DNA from: JALHNI01 sp965229305
GTDB taxonomy: Bacteria; Acidobacteriota; Terriglobia; Bryobacterales; Bryobacteraceae
Direction of reading: 5' to 3'
Length of the DNA stretch: 64,000 bases
Assembly (NCBI GenBank): GCA_965229305.1
Contig: CBDDIZ010000042.1
Location: 62,001-126,000, forward strand
Under the pieces are notes generated by a model. The model did not search any database, was not told where the DNA came from, and worked only from the letters and a program-made list of their open reading frames with translations. Shown here piece after piece: positions 26,347 to 37,000 of the stretch. Within the stretch, counting starts at the first letter, position 1. Each line of letters starts with the position of its first letter. Position numbers and translations under genes: made by a program.

Positions 26347-26843
26347 GGTTTCGCGTCCCGGATCTGCTGCGAGGCGGCGGCCACCTCCCGCAGACGATGC
26401 AGCGCCCGGGCGAGCAGCGCGCTCACCGTCCCCGTGGCGATGCCCATTTCAGCCGCGATCTCGCTGTAGCCGAGTCCCGCGGCGCGCAGCAGGATCGCGT
26501 CGCTTTCGCGCGGCGTCAGGCAATTCAACAGCATGGCCAGCTCCGCCTGGTGCATCGGGCTCGACGTTTGTGGCTCCGGGACAACATCCAATGACTCGGG
26601 CTTCGGCGCAGCGTATTCGCGCCAAACCCGGCGTCGGATCACCCGCATGGTCCAGGCCTTCGGATGCTCGATCCGTTTGCCTGCCCGCAGTTCTTTGTAG
26701 AGCTCCGTGAACGCCTCCTGCACCAGCTCTTCGGCAAGCTCTTCGCTATGCACCGAACGCGCGGCGAAGCGCACCATCGCCGAATACCACGACTCGAAAA
26801 GCTCCGTCACCACGGCCGTGGCGTTCTTGGCTGACGGCTTCAA
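26343..26843 (-). CDS. ECF-type RNA polymerase sigma factor
   Basis: From the TTG at 26843 the protein has 166 residues, the usual ECF length; the open frame upstream overlaps the DUF1501 gene and is not coding. Region 2 is seen in SEELAEELVQEAFTELYKEL with KAWTMRVIRRRVW, and region 4 in LTPRESDAILLRAAGLGYSE followed by IAAEMGIATGTVSALLARAL. The TTG overlaps the TGA of the DUF1501 gene, and the end overlaps the anti-sigma start, so all are translationally coupled. It probably directs transcription of its own operon, though no promoter was identified. Confidence 0.85.
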   Translation of the reverse strand: MKPSAKNATAVVTELFESWYSAMVRFAARSVHSEELAEELVQEAFTELYKELRAGKRIEHPKAWTMRVIRRRVWREYAAPKPESLDVVPEPQTSSPMHQAELAMLLNCLTPRESDAILLRAAGLGYSEIAAEMGIATGTVSALLARALHRLREVAAASQQIRDAKP

Positions 26844-28243
26844 GCCAGCAGTTCCCGAATCACCTGGCCGCCCACCTGGCTCAGTTGCTTGTCGCGGCCG
26901 GCGTGGAAATAGCGCAGCTTGGAGTCGTCCAGGCCCAAAAGATGCAGCAGCGTCACATGAAAATCGCGCAGATGGTGCACGTTGGCCACGCCGCTTCCGC
27001 CCACGTCGTCGGTCGCGCCCACCATGGATCCCGCCTTCACCCCGCCTCCCGCCAGCCACACCGCCATCGCGTTCGGATTATGATCGCGGCCCCAGGACGT
27101 GCTGCCCCGGCGGATGCCATTGTCGGGCGTCCGGCCAAACTCGCCCGCCCAAACCACCAGCGTCTGGTCCAACAGGCCGCTACGCTTCAGATCCTTCAGC
27201 AACGCGCCCACCGGCTTGTCGATCGCGCGCAAGCGGGAGCCGTGGGCCTTCTCGATGTAGTCGTGCGAATCCCAACCGCCGACAATGATCTGCACAAAGC
27301 GGACCCCGTTTTGCACCAAACGCCGGGCCAGCAGGCAGCGGCGCCCCAGGGCATCGGCGTCGCGATCCGGTCCCCCGATCCCGTAGAGCTCCTTCGTGGC
27401 TGCGCTCTCGCGATCCAGGTCCACCACGCCGGGCATCTCCGATTGCATGCGGAACGCCAACTCGTAGCTCTCAATGCGCGCCGTCAGTTCGTCGTGCTCG
27501 GGATGCTTGGCCAGATGATGCTGGTTCAGTTCCTTCAGAAACGCGAGGTTCGCCGCCTGCTGCGCGGGCGCGACATAAGCCGGCGGCCTCATGTCCAGGA
27601 TCGGTGCTCCTTCCGCACGCAACGGCGTGCCCTGGTAATGCGGAGGCAGATAGCCGCTGGACCAGTTCGCTGCGCCCCCTTGCGGATAAGCCACATCGGG
27701 CAGCACCACAAAGCCCGGCAGATTCTGGTTCAGCGTGCCCAGCCCATAGGAAACCCACGCTCCCACGGCCGGGTCGCCGCCGAACTGGTTCCCCGTATTC
27801 AGGTGATAAAGCGCCGTGGGGTGGTTCACGCTCTCCACCTTCAGGCCCCGGTAAAAGCACAGGTCATCGACGCACTGCGCCAGGTTGGGCAACAGCGTAT
27901 TGATCTCGATGCCCAGCTTGCCCGCCCGCTTGAACTCGAACGGACTCTTCACGTAATACCGTTCGCCCGTGTTCATGTTCGCTTCGAACTTGCTGCGCTC
28001 CTTCTGGAAGCGCGTCATGTGGAACTGCTCCAACTTCGGCTTCGGGTCGAACGTGTCGATATGGCTCGGCCCGCCCTCCATCAGCAGAAAGATGCAGTTC
28101 TTGGCCTTGGCGGCATGATGCGGAGCCTTCGGCGTCAGCGCCGAGTGGGTTGCGGCATGCAGCGCAATGGCGCCCAGGCCCATGCCCGCTCCGAACAGGA
28201 GCTCCCGGCGATTCAAGGTAGTGGGGATCAGTCGGCGTGGCAT
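26840..28243 (-). CDS. Tat-exported DUF1501 family protein
   Basis: This 467-residue protein has an N-terminal Tat-like leader (LNRRELLFGAGMGLGAIALH). The mature part has the features of DUF1501, a sulfatase/alkaline-phosphatase-like fold: CIFLLMEGGPSHIDTFDPKP near residue 48, VQIIVGGWDSHDYIEKAHGS in the middle and LVVWAGEFGRTPDNGIRRG with the terminal GRDHNPNAMAVWLAGGG block. DUF1501 genes regularly follow DUF1549/DUF1553 genes, as here with one base between them. The enzymatic role is unknown. The next gene down is a sigma factor, an unusual partner. Confidence 0.92.
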   Translation of the reverse strand: MPRRLIPTTLNRRELLFGAGMGLGAIALHAATHSALTPKAPHHAAKAKNCIFLLMEGGPSHIDTFDPKPKLEQFHMTRFQKERSKFEANMNTGERYYVKSPFEFKRAGKLGIEINTLLPNLAQCVDDLCFYRGLKVESVNHPTALYHLNTGNQFGGDPAVGAWVSYGLGTLNQNLPGFVVLPDVAYPQGGAANWSSGYLPPHYQGTPLRAEGAPILDMRPPAYVAPAQQAANLAFLKELNQHHLAKHPEHDELTARIESYELAFRMQSEMPGVVDLDRESAATKELYGIGGPDRDADALGRRCLLARRLVQNGVRFVQIIVGGWDSHDYIEKAHGSRLRAIDKPVGALLKDLKRSGLLDQTLVVWAGEFGRTPDNGIRRGSTSWGRDHNPNAMAVWLAGGGVKAGSMVGATDDVGGSGVANVHHLRDFHVTLLHLLGLDDSKLRYFHAGRDKQLSQVGGQVIRELLA

Positions 28244-28244
28244 G

Positions 28245-30845
28245 TCAGTAGATGTAAGCGAATTCGTTGGAGTTGAACACCGCGAGCACCACGTCCGCCA
28301 GTGCCCGCGCCTCCGGCCGTAGCTCCGAAGGATGCAGATTGTGCTCGTACGGTTGCTCGTCCATCGGCTGCACGAACTCCTGTACCCGGCCCGTCAGCTC
28401 GCTCGTGATCTTATGGACGATCGGCTTCACCGGCGCCCGCGGCGCCACGGCATGCGTTCGATGATAGGCCACCATCCGCTTGTAGTGGGCGAGCGTATTG
28501 GTCAACTCCGTCGGCTCCGGTTGACGGCCATAGGCCAACGCAAAGATCCGGCGCAAGCGCGCGTCGACGGTCGGCGCCTCCTGCTCCAGCCGCGCCGCGA
28601 GAGAGAACGACAGATCGTTCACCAGGCTGCTGTTGAGCAGCGCGAACGCTTGCGTCGGCACCGTCGACGCCTCCCGGCGTTCGCACGACAGATCCATCGC
28701 CGCGCCGTTGAACACCTCAATGAACGGGTCGATCAGGCTTCGCTGCTGGAACGTATACACCGTACGGCGATTGCGCTGCGCCCGTTGCGGACTCGGCGCA
28801 TAATAAGCCGGCGCCAGGCTGCCCATCCGATGCTGCGGCTGGCGCGCCACCTCTTCGTTGATCTGCGGGAACACGCCCGGTCCGCCGGCTTCGAGATTCA
28901 ACTCCCCGCTCACGGCGAGAATCCCGTCGCGCAGTTCCTCCGCCTCCAGGCGCCGCGGCGGGAAAAAGCTCAGCAGCGTATTCTCCGGGTCGCTCGTCTG
29001 GAGAGCCTTGAGATCCACCGGCTTACTCGAACGCTGATACGCCTCGGAAGTGAGGATCAGGCGATGCAGCGCCTTCAGGCTCCAGCCGTTCGCGATCAGG
29101 CTGCCCGCCAGGTGATCGAGCAGTTCCGGGTGGGTCGGCTTCTTCCCCATCTTCCCGAAGTTGCTGGCATCGCCGGCGATTCCCCGCCCAAAGTGATACT
29201 GCCAAACGCGGTTCGCGATCACCCGGGGCGTCAGCGGATTGCGTGCGTCGGCGATCCAGTTCGCCAGCGCCGTCCGCCGGCCAGCGACGGTGGTGGGAAT
29301 CTCCGGAGGCGGCAACGCGCCGTACTGCGCGATCGCGCTCAGCACGCCTGGCTGCACCGGTTCGGCCGGGCTCTGCAGATTGCCTCCCGGGAGGATATGC
29401 ACGGGCAAAGGCTTGTACGCCGCTCGCTTCGGATACCGCAGGGCGCTTCCCCCATCGGTCGCGCCATCCAACGGACCGCTCGATACGGCGAACGCCTTCG
29501 CCTTGTAGCGATCCAGCGCTTCCTGGTAAATCTGCGAGTGCTTCTGGTAGAGCTTGTACTCTTCGAACTCCTCGGGATCCAGGCCCTCGCCCGTGTTCAT
29601 CGCCCGTTCCATCTCCCCCTTCGGCAGATCCTCCAGGCGCGAAACCTGGTAGCGCGCCATCAGCTTCCTGGCCGCGAGTTCGCGGTAACGGTTGGCGTTC
29701 GCGAGGGTGCGGTCGTACCGCGCCTTGGTTTGCGCCTGCAACGCGTCCAGATGCGCCGTGTTCTCGCCCGGCAGAAACGGTGCGGGCGCCCGCGCGAACT
29801 CGGTCGAGGCAAAGATGGCCTGCACGCCGTAATAGTCCTTCGTGGGAATCGGATCGAACTTGTGATCATGGCAGCGCGCGCAGCCTAGCGTCAGCCCCAG
29901 AAACACATTCACCGTCGAGTGCGTCACGTCGTCGAGGAACAGTTGCCGGGTCACCGCTTCCACCGACATCGCCGTGTGCTCCCAGGGCCCCGCCCGCAGA
30001 AAACCCGTCGCGATCACCGCTTCCGGATTCGCCGGCTCGATCTCGTCGCCCGCCACCTGCTCGCGGATGAAGCGGTCGTACGGCTTGTCCTGATTGAAGG
30101 AGCGGATCACGTAATCGCGGTAGCGCCACGCATTCGGACGCTCGAAATCATTCGAGTAGCCGTTGGTGTCCGCATAGCGCACGATGTCCAGCCAATGGCG
30201 CCCCCAGCGTTCCCCGTAGCGGGGCGAAGCCAGCAGTCGCTCCACCAGTTGCGCGTACGCCTTGGGCGACTTGTCATTGACGAACCGATCCACTTCCTCC
30301 GGTGTTGGCGGCAGCCCGGTCAGGTCGTAAGTCACGCGGCGGATCAGCGTCCGGCGGTCCGCCCGCGGCGAGGTCAACTTGGGGTTGAGTCTCGCGTTGA
30401 GAAAGTCGTCGATCGACTTGGCCGGGTTCAGCGGCCGCAACGGCCGGTAGGGCCAAAGATCGGCCTCACTCAGCTTCCATTTGGTCTCCGGCTGAATGTC
30501 CGGCCAGACGGCGCCCGCGGCGATCCACGCGCGGAAGGCTTGCCGGGTGGCAACCGGCAGTTGCTGCTTCGGCCCGCCCGGCGGCATCTGCAAGTTGTTT
30601 CGCCCTTCCAGCACCTGGATCAGGAGCGAGTCGTCCGGCTTCCCGGGCACCATCGCCGCCCCGCGCGCGCCGCCCTTCAGCAACCCCGCCTTCGAAGACA
30701 GGTCCAGCTTCGAAAGCGCCTGCTGCTTCCCGTGGCACCCCTGGCAATCCCGGCTCAGGGTGGGCTGAATCACCTCGCGAAAAAGCTCCTCCGGCGTCGC
30801 GGCACCCAAAGAAAGCGCAACGGCAAAGAGGCATCTGTGCAGCAT
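28245..30845 (-). CDS. Secreted PSCyt1/DUF1549/DUF1553 protein
   Basis: The 866-residue protein is read from ATG 30845; an in-frame ATG at 30863 is an alternative. Frame further upstream is a shadow of the divergent gene. After a signal peptide (MLHRCLFAVALSLGA) comes a cytochrome-like CQGCHGKQ motif, with the PSCyt1-type segment GKPDDSLLIQVLEG and MPPGG. DUF1549 follows (RRVTYDLTGLPPTPEEVDRF, WGRHWLDIVRYADTNGYSND), with CARCHDHKFDPIPTKDYYG, then DUF1553 (NPLTPRVIANRVWQYHFGRG, FPPRRLEAEELRDGILAVSG). This architecture is abundant in planctomycetes and acidobacteria; a periplasmic redox role is presumed. It heads a four-gene minus-strand operon. Confidence 0.92.
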   Translation of the reverse strand: MLHRCLFAVALSLGAATPEELFREVIQPTLSRDCQGCHGKQQALSKLDLSSKAGLLKGGARGAAMVPGKPDDSLLIQVLEGRNNLQMPPGGPKQQLPVATRQAFRAWIAAGAVWPDIQPETKWKLSEADLWPYRPLRPLNPAKSIDDFLNARLNPKLTSPRADRRTLIRRVTYDLTGLPPTPEEVDRFVNDKSPKAYAQLVERLLASPRYGERWGRHWLDIVRYADTNGYSNDFERPNAWRYRDYVIRSFNQDKPYDRFIREQVAGDEIEPANPEAVIATGFLRAGPWEHTAMSVEAVTRQLFLDDVTHSTVNVFLGLTLGCARCHDHKFDPIPTKDYYGVQAIFASTEFARAPAPFLPGENTAHLDALQAQTKARYDRTLANANRYRELAARKLMARYQVSRLEDLPKGEMERAMNTGEGLDPEEFEEYKLYQKHSQIYQEALDRYKAKAFAVSSGPLDGATDGGSALRYPKRAAYKPLPVHILPGGNLQSPAEPVQPGVLSAIAQYGALPPPEIPTTVAGRRTALANWIADARNPLTPRVIANRVWQYHFGRGIAGDASNFGKMGKKPTHPELLDHLAGSLIANGWSLKALHRLILTSEAYQRSSKPVDLKALQTSDPENTLLSFFPPRRLEAEELRDGILAVSGELNLEAGGPGVFPQINEEVARQPQHRMGSLAPAYYAPSPQRAQRNRRTVYTFQQRSLIDPFIEVFNGAAMDLSCERREASTVPTQAFALLNSSLVNDLSFSLAARLEQEAPTVDARLRRIFALAYGRQPEPTELTNTLAHYKRMVAYHRTHAVAPRAPVKPIVHKITSELTGRVQEFVQPMDEQPYEHNLHPSELRPEARALADVVLAVFNSNEFAYIY

Positions 30846-30938
30846 GGCGGCGACTCGACACATGAAATATAACAGTGTGCGCCAACCCCACGTTTTGTTT
30901 ACGCCCCCGGAAACCCGCCCCCGAGCTAGGATAGTCCC

Positions 30939-31526
30939 ATGCGCTTGCTCCCCTACCTGCCCATCCTCGCCGCCACTGCCCTCTGGCTCCCGGCTCAAAC
31001 CCCAAGCGCCCCCGCGACCCCTGCCATGACCCTCACCATCCCCGGATTCCCCGACGGCGGCCGCATCCCCGTCAAGTTCAGCCAAGCCGCTCCCGGCGCC
31101 GCACCTGGTGGCGGCACCTCGCCGGCCATCAGTTGGGAGAACGCGCCCCCAGGCACTCAGAGCTTCTTCCTCCACTTCCACGACCTGGACCTCGCCCGCA
31201 ACAAAACCACCGACGACCAGCCCCATTGGGTTCGATGGAACATCCCCGCCACCACCACCAGCCTGCCCGAAGGCGAACCCTCCGGCTCGCAACTCCCCGA
31301 CGGCAGCTATCAGATCAGCGCGACCGGACCCGTCTATCGCGGCCCGGGCGCCGCCGCCACCGGCCCCCTTCATCACTACGTCTTCGAGCTCTACGCCCTC
31401 GACACCAAGCTCGACATCAAGCCCACCAGCGACCCCTTCGAGACCCGCGCCAACGTCCTCAAAGCGATCCAAGGTCACATCCTCGGCAAAGCCGTCTACG
31501 GTGGCCTCTTCCGCCGGCCCCGGTAA
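30939..31526 (+). CDS. YbhB/YbcL-type PEBP family protein (secreted)
   Basis: The 195-residue protein has a signal peptide (residues 1-20) and the phosphatidylethanolamine-binding protein fold. Key segments are SPAISWENAPPGTQSFFLHF, then DDQPHWVRWNIPA, GPVYRGPGAAATGPLHHYVF and a C-terminal helix (ILGKAVYGGLFRR). The ligand-pocket Asp and His residues of the bacterial YbhB group appear present. The biochemical role of bacterial members is unknown. It is divergent from the DUF1553 operon with only about 75-95 bases between, so promoters must overlap. A copy of its last 50 bases is found at 47690-47742. Confidence 0.9.
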   Translation: MRLLPYLPILAATALWLPAQTPSAPATPAMTLTIPGFPDGGRIPVKFSQAAPGAAPGGGTSPAISWENAPPGTQSFFLHFHDLDLARNKTTDDQPHWVRWNIPATTTSLPEGEPSGSQLPDGSYQISATGPVYRGPGAAATGPLHHYVFELYALDTKLDIKPTSDPFETRANVLKAIQGHILGKAVYGGLFRRPR

Positions 31527-31673
31527 GGGAAGGTCGCTCGCTCAAACCGATAGCCGGCTCGCGATTGAGCCGGCTGAAGTCCCCCCCCGGCAATATTGAC
31601 CTGATACTGCCCACCGCCACGATCTTCGCTGGCCAACGACACACAAAATTCGCCCGCCCACTCGTTATGTAGT

Positions 31674-32288
31674 ATGGTCAGCCGCATGTTCGAGCCCGAC
31701 ACGCCCACAAACGACGCACTCTCGGCGGGCTTTTTGGGTTCGGCAGTCGAGAAGATGACCGGCATTCCTATGACGCTGAGCCAAAAGGTGCTTGGGCTTT
31801 TCGAACAACTTCGGGCGCCGGTTTTCCGCTATCTGCTGCGAAAGACGCACGACGCGGCGCGAGCGGAAGATCTGACCCAGGAGGCATTCCTGCGTCTGTG
31901 TCGTCACCTGCAGGACAATCGGCCACTTGATAATCCCAAGGCGTGGTTGTTTACGGTCGCGAATCATCTCGCCATCGACAAAAACCGCGCCGCGGGCCAT
32001 GAAAAGGATCTGGACGAATCCGCTTGGAACGAGATCGAAGAATCCAGATCTGGCCGTCACGCCGACCCCGAAAAACTCCTGTTGCAACAGGAGCGTCTTG
32101 ACCGATTGCACATGGCAGTTCTCAACCTGACACCGCTGCAGCGCCAGTGCCTGCATTTGCGCGCCGAAGGACTCCGCTACCGCGAGATTGCGGAAATACT
32201 CGAGATCAGCGTGTCCACCGTGGTAGATGCGGTACGGCGTGCAACCGTGAAGTTGGCGCGTGAGTTTGAAGCCGAGGTATCCGCATGA
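31674..32288 (+). CDS. ECF-type RNA polymerase sigma factor
   Basis: This is a 204-residue sigma factor with region 2 (RAEDLTQEAFLRLCRHLQDN, then NPKAWLFTVANHLAIDKNR) and region 4 (LTPLQRQCLHLRAEGLRYRE, then IAEILEISVSTVVDAVRRAT). The first ATG (31674) is used; ATGs at 31686 or later would shorten a nonconserved N-terminus. The stop overlaps the ATG of the membrane regulator by four bases, and the TonB receptor follows, suggesting a cell-surface-controlled uptake operon. Codon use is more balanced than in the outer window. Confidence 0.88.
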   Translation: MVSRMFEPDTPTNDALSAGFLGSAVEKMTGIPMTLSQKVLGLFEQLRAPVFRYLLRKTHDAARAEDLTQEAFLRLCRHLQDNRPLDNPKAWLFTVANHLAIDKNRAAGHEKDLDESAWNEIEESRSGRHADPEKLLLQQERLDRLHMAVLNLTPLQRQCLHLRAEGLRYREIAEILEISVSTVVDAVRRATVKLAREFEAEVSA

Positions 32289-34012
32289 ATCGTGAGACCA
32301 AGCCAGTCCCCTTTCCGACGGACGGGCACCCGGACGAGAATCAGCTCCTACTTGCCTTGGAACGAGAACTGCCCTCCGAGGAGTCCGCCCAAATCGAACA
32401 GCATCTGGGGAATTGCTGGAACTGCCGCGCGCGATCGGAAGAGATGCAGCGCGGCATCCTCGCCTTCATCGAATATCGCGAAAAGCGGTACCTGCCGTCA
32501 TTGAAGCCGCCTCCGAACGAGTATGGTGGGTTTCCGGGGCAGTTGCGAGCCGTGGCCGGGGAAAGGCCACGGGTCGGTCTATTCGCCAGGATCCGGCATA
32601 AGCTCTTCCCGCCTTTCATTCTGTCGAGGCAAGTGAAATGGGCTAGCGTTGTGGCGACAGGAATGGTGCTCGTCCTCCTGTGGACCGAGGTGTTCCATCC
32701 ACCCACCTTAACGGCCGGCGAGTTGTTGACCCGCGCCATGGTTGCGCAGAATCCGCCGCAATCCAGCGCTGGTGCGGCACCGGTGAGGATTGCTCGTCAG
32801 AAGGTAGAGATTCAGAGCGAAAACCGAACGACAGTCCAAGAGTTCGAGTGGGTAGTGGGTCAGCCCATCGCTCGGTCCGCGTGGGGCTCGCCATTCGACC
32901 CTCTGCACTGGAGCGCTCCGCTGACAGCCGAGGGTTTCGTCAATTGGCGGGCGGGGCTAAAGGACAAAGAAGACCGCGTTTCGCGCTCGGGAGATTTCTT
33001 GAAAATCGAGACGGTCAGCGCGGGCGACTTTGTTCAGGCGGCCACCATGGTCATCCGTGAGAAGGATTTCCATCCTGTCGAACAGCATCTGCGCTTCGCC
33101 GATCATCGTCAATTGGATCTTAAAGAAATCGCCTTCGAAATTCTCGATCAGCCCCTGACGACGCAACGGGCGCCGGCACGCGGTGAGACTGCACAACTCG
33201 CACCCGCCAGACCTCCCAAGGAGGAGCCCGTCGTCTCGGCGCAGGAACTCGACGAAATCGAATTACAGCTCCGCTATACTCTTTTCAGACACCAGTGGGA
33301 TCTGGGCGAGGATCTTACCATCGAAAGGGGAGCCGATCGGGTGATTCTAGGTGGGATTGTCAGTTCGCGAGAACGCGCCGACGCAATCCAAGGGGCCGTC
33401 TCCGCTCACCCGCATGTTCAGCTCTTACTCAGCTCGCCGGGGACTCTTCCGAATGCATCTCCAGATTCGCGAACTGCTCGCACCATCAGTCCACAAACCA
33501 AGTCATCCGATCCTCTCCTAAGAACCCAGCTCGCTGACGCGTTTCCAGCCCGGGATGATCGGCAGGCGTTCGTTGACGGCTGTCTCGCGGCGTCGGATAC
33601 GGCTCTTTCGCACGTCTGGGCGCTCAAGCGATTGGCGGATCGATACCCGCCGGCGGCTGAACAACAATTCAGTTCGGAGTCGCAGACCAGGCTTCGTACC
33701 ATGGTGCGCGGGCATCTGGAAGAGCTCGGCCGGGCCAATCGGGGTCTGCAGCGGCTGGTCGAACTGATACCCGCCTCCGGATCCGGATCTCCGCCGGCGA
33801 TTGACAGCTGGAGAAGCGGCGTTAGCTTACTTCTTGCGCAGGTGCAGGAGCAGGATACATTCATCGCCGAGCTGGTGGTTGGCGCGCGAGCGATCAGCCC
33901 GCCGCCCGCCGCCGTTTTCGGAAAGTTCATCGAGGACCATTCAAGCATCGACGCCACCGTGCGCGGTAGCATCCGCCAATTAGCCGGCGGCAATGCCCAT
34001 GGCCGCCCGTAG
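32285..34012 (+). CDS. Membrane anti-sigma factor with BON-like segment
   Basis: The 575-residue protein has a zinc-finger anti-sigma start (QIEQHLGNCWNCRARSEEMQ, residues about 37-56). One transmembrane helix follows (VKWASVVATGMVLVLLWTEV, about 118-137), then a periplasmic part. A BON-like alpha/beta segment (RVILGGIVSSRERADAIQGA) lies near residue 360. The C-terminal helices (HVWALKRLADRYPP, then LRTMVRGHLEELGRANRGLQ) resemble the end of the other anti-sigma factor at 25183-26346. It should inhibit the co-transcribed sigma factor until a signal arrives. The last 20 bases overlap the start of the TonB receptor gene. Confidence 0.82.
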   Translation: MNRETKPVPFPTDGHPDENQLLLALERELPSEESAQIEQHLGNCWNCRARSEEMQRGILAFIEYREKRYLPSLKPPPNEYGGFPGQLRAVAGERPRVGLFARIRHKLFPPFILSRQVKWASVVATGMVLVLLWTEVFHPPTLTAGELLTRAMVAQNPPQSSAGAAPVRIARQKVEIQSENRTTVQEFEWVVGQPIARSAWGSPFDPLHWSAPLTAEGFVNWRAGLKDKEDRVSRSGDFLKIETVSAGDFVQAATMVIREKDFHPVEQHLRFADHRQLDLKEIAFEILDQPLTTQRAPARGETAQLAPARPPKEEPVVSAQELDEIELQLRYTLFRHQWDLGEDLTIERGADRVILGGIVSSRERADAIQGAVSAHPHVQLLLSSPGTLPNASPDSRTARTISPQTKSSDPLLRTQLADAFPARDDRQAFVDGCLAASDTALSHVWALKRLADRYPPAAEQQFSSESQTRLRTMVRGHLEELGRANRGLQRLVELIPASGSGSPPAIDSWRSGVSLLLAQVQEQDTFIAELVVGARAISPPPAAVFGKFIEDHSSIDATVRGSIRQLAGGNAHGRP

Positions 34013-37000
34013 ACTCGCGCTTGCCCTTCTTCTTTCCGCTGGCGTTGTCGTGTGCCAAAACGCTCAGCTTTGCGGCGTGATTCAGGACCCCACGTCGGGG
34101 GCCATCGTGGGTGCGGACATCACCATCCGCAATGAGCTCACAGGTGGTCGCCGAGTGACGAGGTCCAACGAATCGGGAATCTATACCGCTCCCTCGCTCA
34201 AACCGGGCCTATATAAGGTCACTGTTCAGGCGGCTGGTTTCGAGACCCTTATCCGTGAAGGAGTCACTCTCAGAGTGGGAGAAAACGCTCGACTGGACTT
34301 CGCCATGGCGCTTGGCGACGCACGGACTGTCGTTACGGTTGCCGCTGACCCGTCGCGGATCAGCACCGAGGATGGCTCAATCGGTACGGTGATCGACCGC
34401 GGGTTGCTCGAGCGGATGCCCTTAAACGGACGCGGCATTCAAACGCTGATCGGACTAACGCCCGCCGTATCCCTGGTCCCGGTTTCGGCGCGCAATGCCG
34501 GAGGTCAGTTCGTCACCGATGGCCAACGCAGCGATTCCAATTACTTCACGATTGATGGTGTGAGCGTTAACTTTGCGGCGCGGGCCATCACCGACACAGG
34601 CCTCGGCAACACGAATTTCAGCGGCCGGCTAAGCGCTTCGAATCTGCCCGCCTTAAGCCAGTTCGGGACCTTCAGTAATCTGGTTTCGCCGGAGGCTCTG
34701 CAGGAATTTCGCATCCAAACTTCGTCGTTTGCCCCTGAGTTCGGCCGCGTCCCGGGGGGACAGATCGGTCTGATTACCCGCTCAGGAACGAATCGCTTTG
34801 CCGGATCGTTGTTTGAGTACTTGCGAAATGAAGCTACGGATGCGAATGGTTGGTTCAATAATTACCACGGCGTGGCGAGACCGGCCCTCCGCTTCCATAA
34901 TTTTGGTGGCTCGCTGGGCGGGCCAGTTCTGATACCTCGGGTATATGGTGGAATCGATCGAACGTTTTTCTTTGTCTCGGTGGAAGATGTCTTATTGCAC
35001 CAGCCGCGCGGCGCCGTTCAGACTTTGGTCCCCAGTGAGCAGACGCGCGATCATGCCCCCCCCACTCTTGCTGCTCTACTCAGTGCCGCTCCATTGCCCA
35101 ACCGACCGCCGCCGGCCTCTGAGGCGAGCACTCCGGGCTTCGGACTCTTCGTCGGTACCGGTTGGCTGAAACAGGATCAAAGAACCTATGGGCTGAAGAT
35201 CGACCATTCCTTCTCCGACAGGATTGCGTTCTTTGCCCGCTACAACGATTCGCCGTCAGAGACGAACGATCGACCCTTTCCTAACCTCGCGAATACGCAA
35301 CGCTATACGATCACGACACGCACTTTCACCGTCGGTCTTACCCAAACGGTTCGTCCAAATCTGGTACATGAAATGCGTTGGAATGCGAGTAGCCAGGACG
35401 TAATGGTGCGGGATAACGTTGACCACTATGGTGGCGCCAAGCGCCCTCTTGATTCCGCGCTGTTCCCTACGGGTTACTCAGGAGTGGATAGCTCCACCAC
35501 GATTCAGAGTTTGAACCTCACGTTTTCTCTTGGCCTGAAATCAAGTAACCGCGCGCGCCAGCTGCAGTGGGTGGATAGCCTTTCCTGGGTAAGCGGCACC
35601 CATCAGTTCAAGGCTGGAATTGACTTGGTGTGGATTTCACCAGTCGATGAGCCGCCGCGTCTCAGTTCTACGACCGTGTTCGGGAGCAGTATCTATACCG
35701 GGGGCACCTACTCGGACATCACCGCCATCGTCTTCGAATCCCGCTCGCTGGGCAAGGTAGTTTATAGCATCCCTTCCTTTTCCGCCTTCGCTCAGGACGT
35801 CTGGAGGCCAACTCGTCGCTGGACCCTGGCCTACGGTGCGCGATGGGAGATCAACCCGGCGCCCGCCGTACAAAGCGGCCATGCCTTGTTTCTCAATCAG
35901 CTCTCGAGCCTGCAGGACTTCACACAGGTTTCCCCTCTGTCACCCGGAAAACGTCTGTACCCGACCCAGTTCGGGAATTTCGCCCCCAGGATCGGGATGG
36001 CATGGCAACTGTTTGACGCGCCACACGTACGAACCACATTGCGCGCCGGAGCCGGGATGTTCTATGACACGGGACAAAACGGGTTTACGCAACGGTATGC
36101 CGAGCCCCAAGGTTATCTGGGTTATCTCAATACACCTTTCGGACAGCGCCCTGCGGCCTCGGATGTTCTTCCGATCGTCACGCCGCTGGTGTATCAAATC
36201 GCGGCGGCGCCGGGCTATACGCCTCCGCGAACTTTCCAATGGAACGTCACACTCGAGCAGGCCCTGGGCCCGCAGACATTCTCAGCGGCTTATGTCGGCG
36301 CGGCCGGACGAGACCTCACCGGTACGCTGCAATCCCCGCCCGTGGCTCCATCGAATTACATCTACATCCGGACGAGCCGGTATCGTTCAAGTTTTCACTC
36401 GTTACAGCTGCAGTTCGACCGCCGCCTGGTTCGAAGAGTCCGCGGATTGGTTTCTTACACTTGGTCCCATTCGATCGATAATCTCTCGAACGATACGATC
36501 AACGCGGGCTTGAGCAGCTACCTCCACCCGGATGTCAACCGCGGCTCTTCCGATTTCGACATTCGGCAGAGCCTAAGTGGAGCAGTCCTTTTGGAGTTGC
36601 CGGCTCCGAATGCAGGCGCTGCATCGGCCTTACTTCGTAACTGGGCTGCGAACTTCATTTTCATCGCGCGATCCGCGCCACCGCTGGATGTTGGTGTTAC
36701 CAAGCTGGCGAACAGCGAGTTGATTCTTCGCCCGGATGTGGTAGCGGGGCAGCCCCTTTATCTCAATGGCTCGGGTTATCCCGGAGGAAAGCGACTCAAT
36801 CCGGCCGCTTTTGCGGTTCCCCCCTCCGGCGCCGACCAGGGGACTCTCGGGCGCAACGTTGTGCGAGCCTTTGGCGCGTGGCAAACGGATTTGTCCCTGG
36901 AGCGTCGGATCGCCCTCTCCGAGCGCGTGAGTCTTCAGATTCGCGCCGATGCATTCAACGTCTTCAATCACCCGAACTTCGCTGGTCCGACAAACTTCCT

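Noticed and set aside
30846..31478. N-terminal extension of the DUF1553 frame
   Set aside because: It is antisense to the PEBP gene, and the signal peptide starts at 30845 (or 30863).
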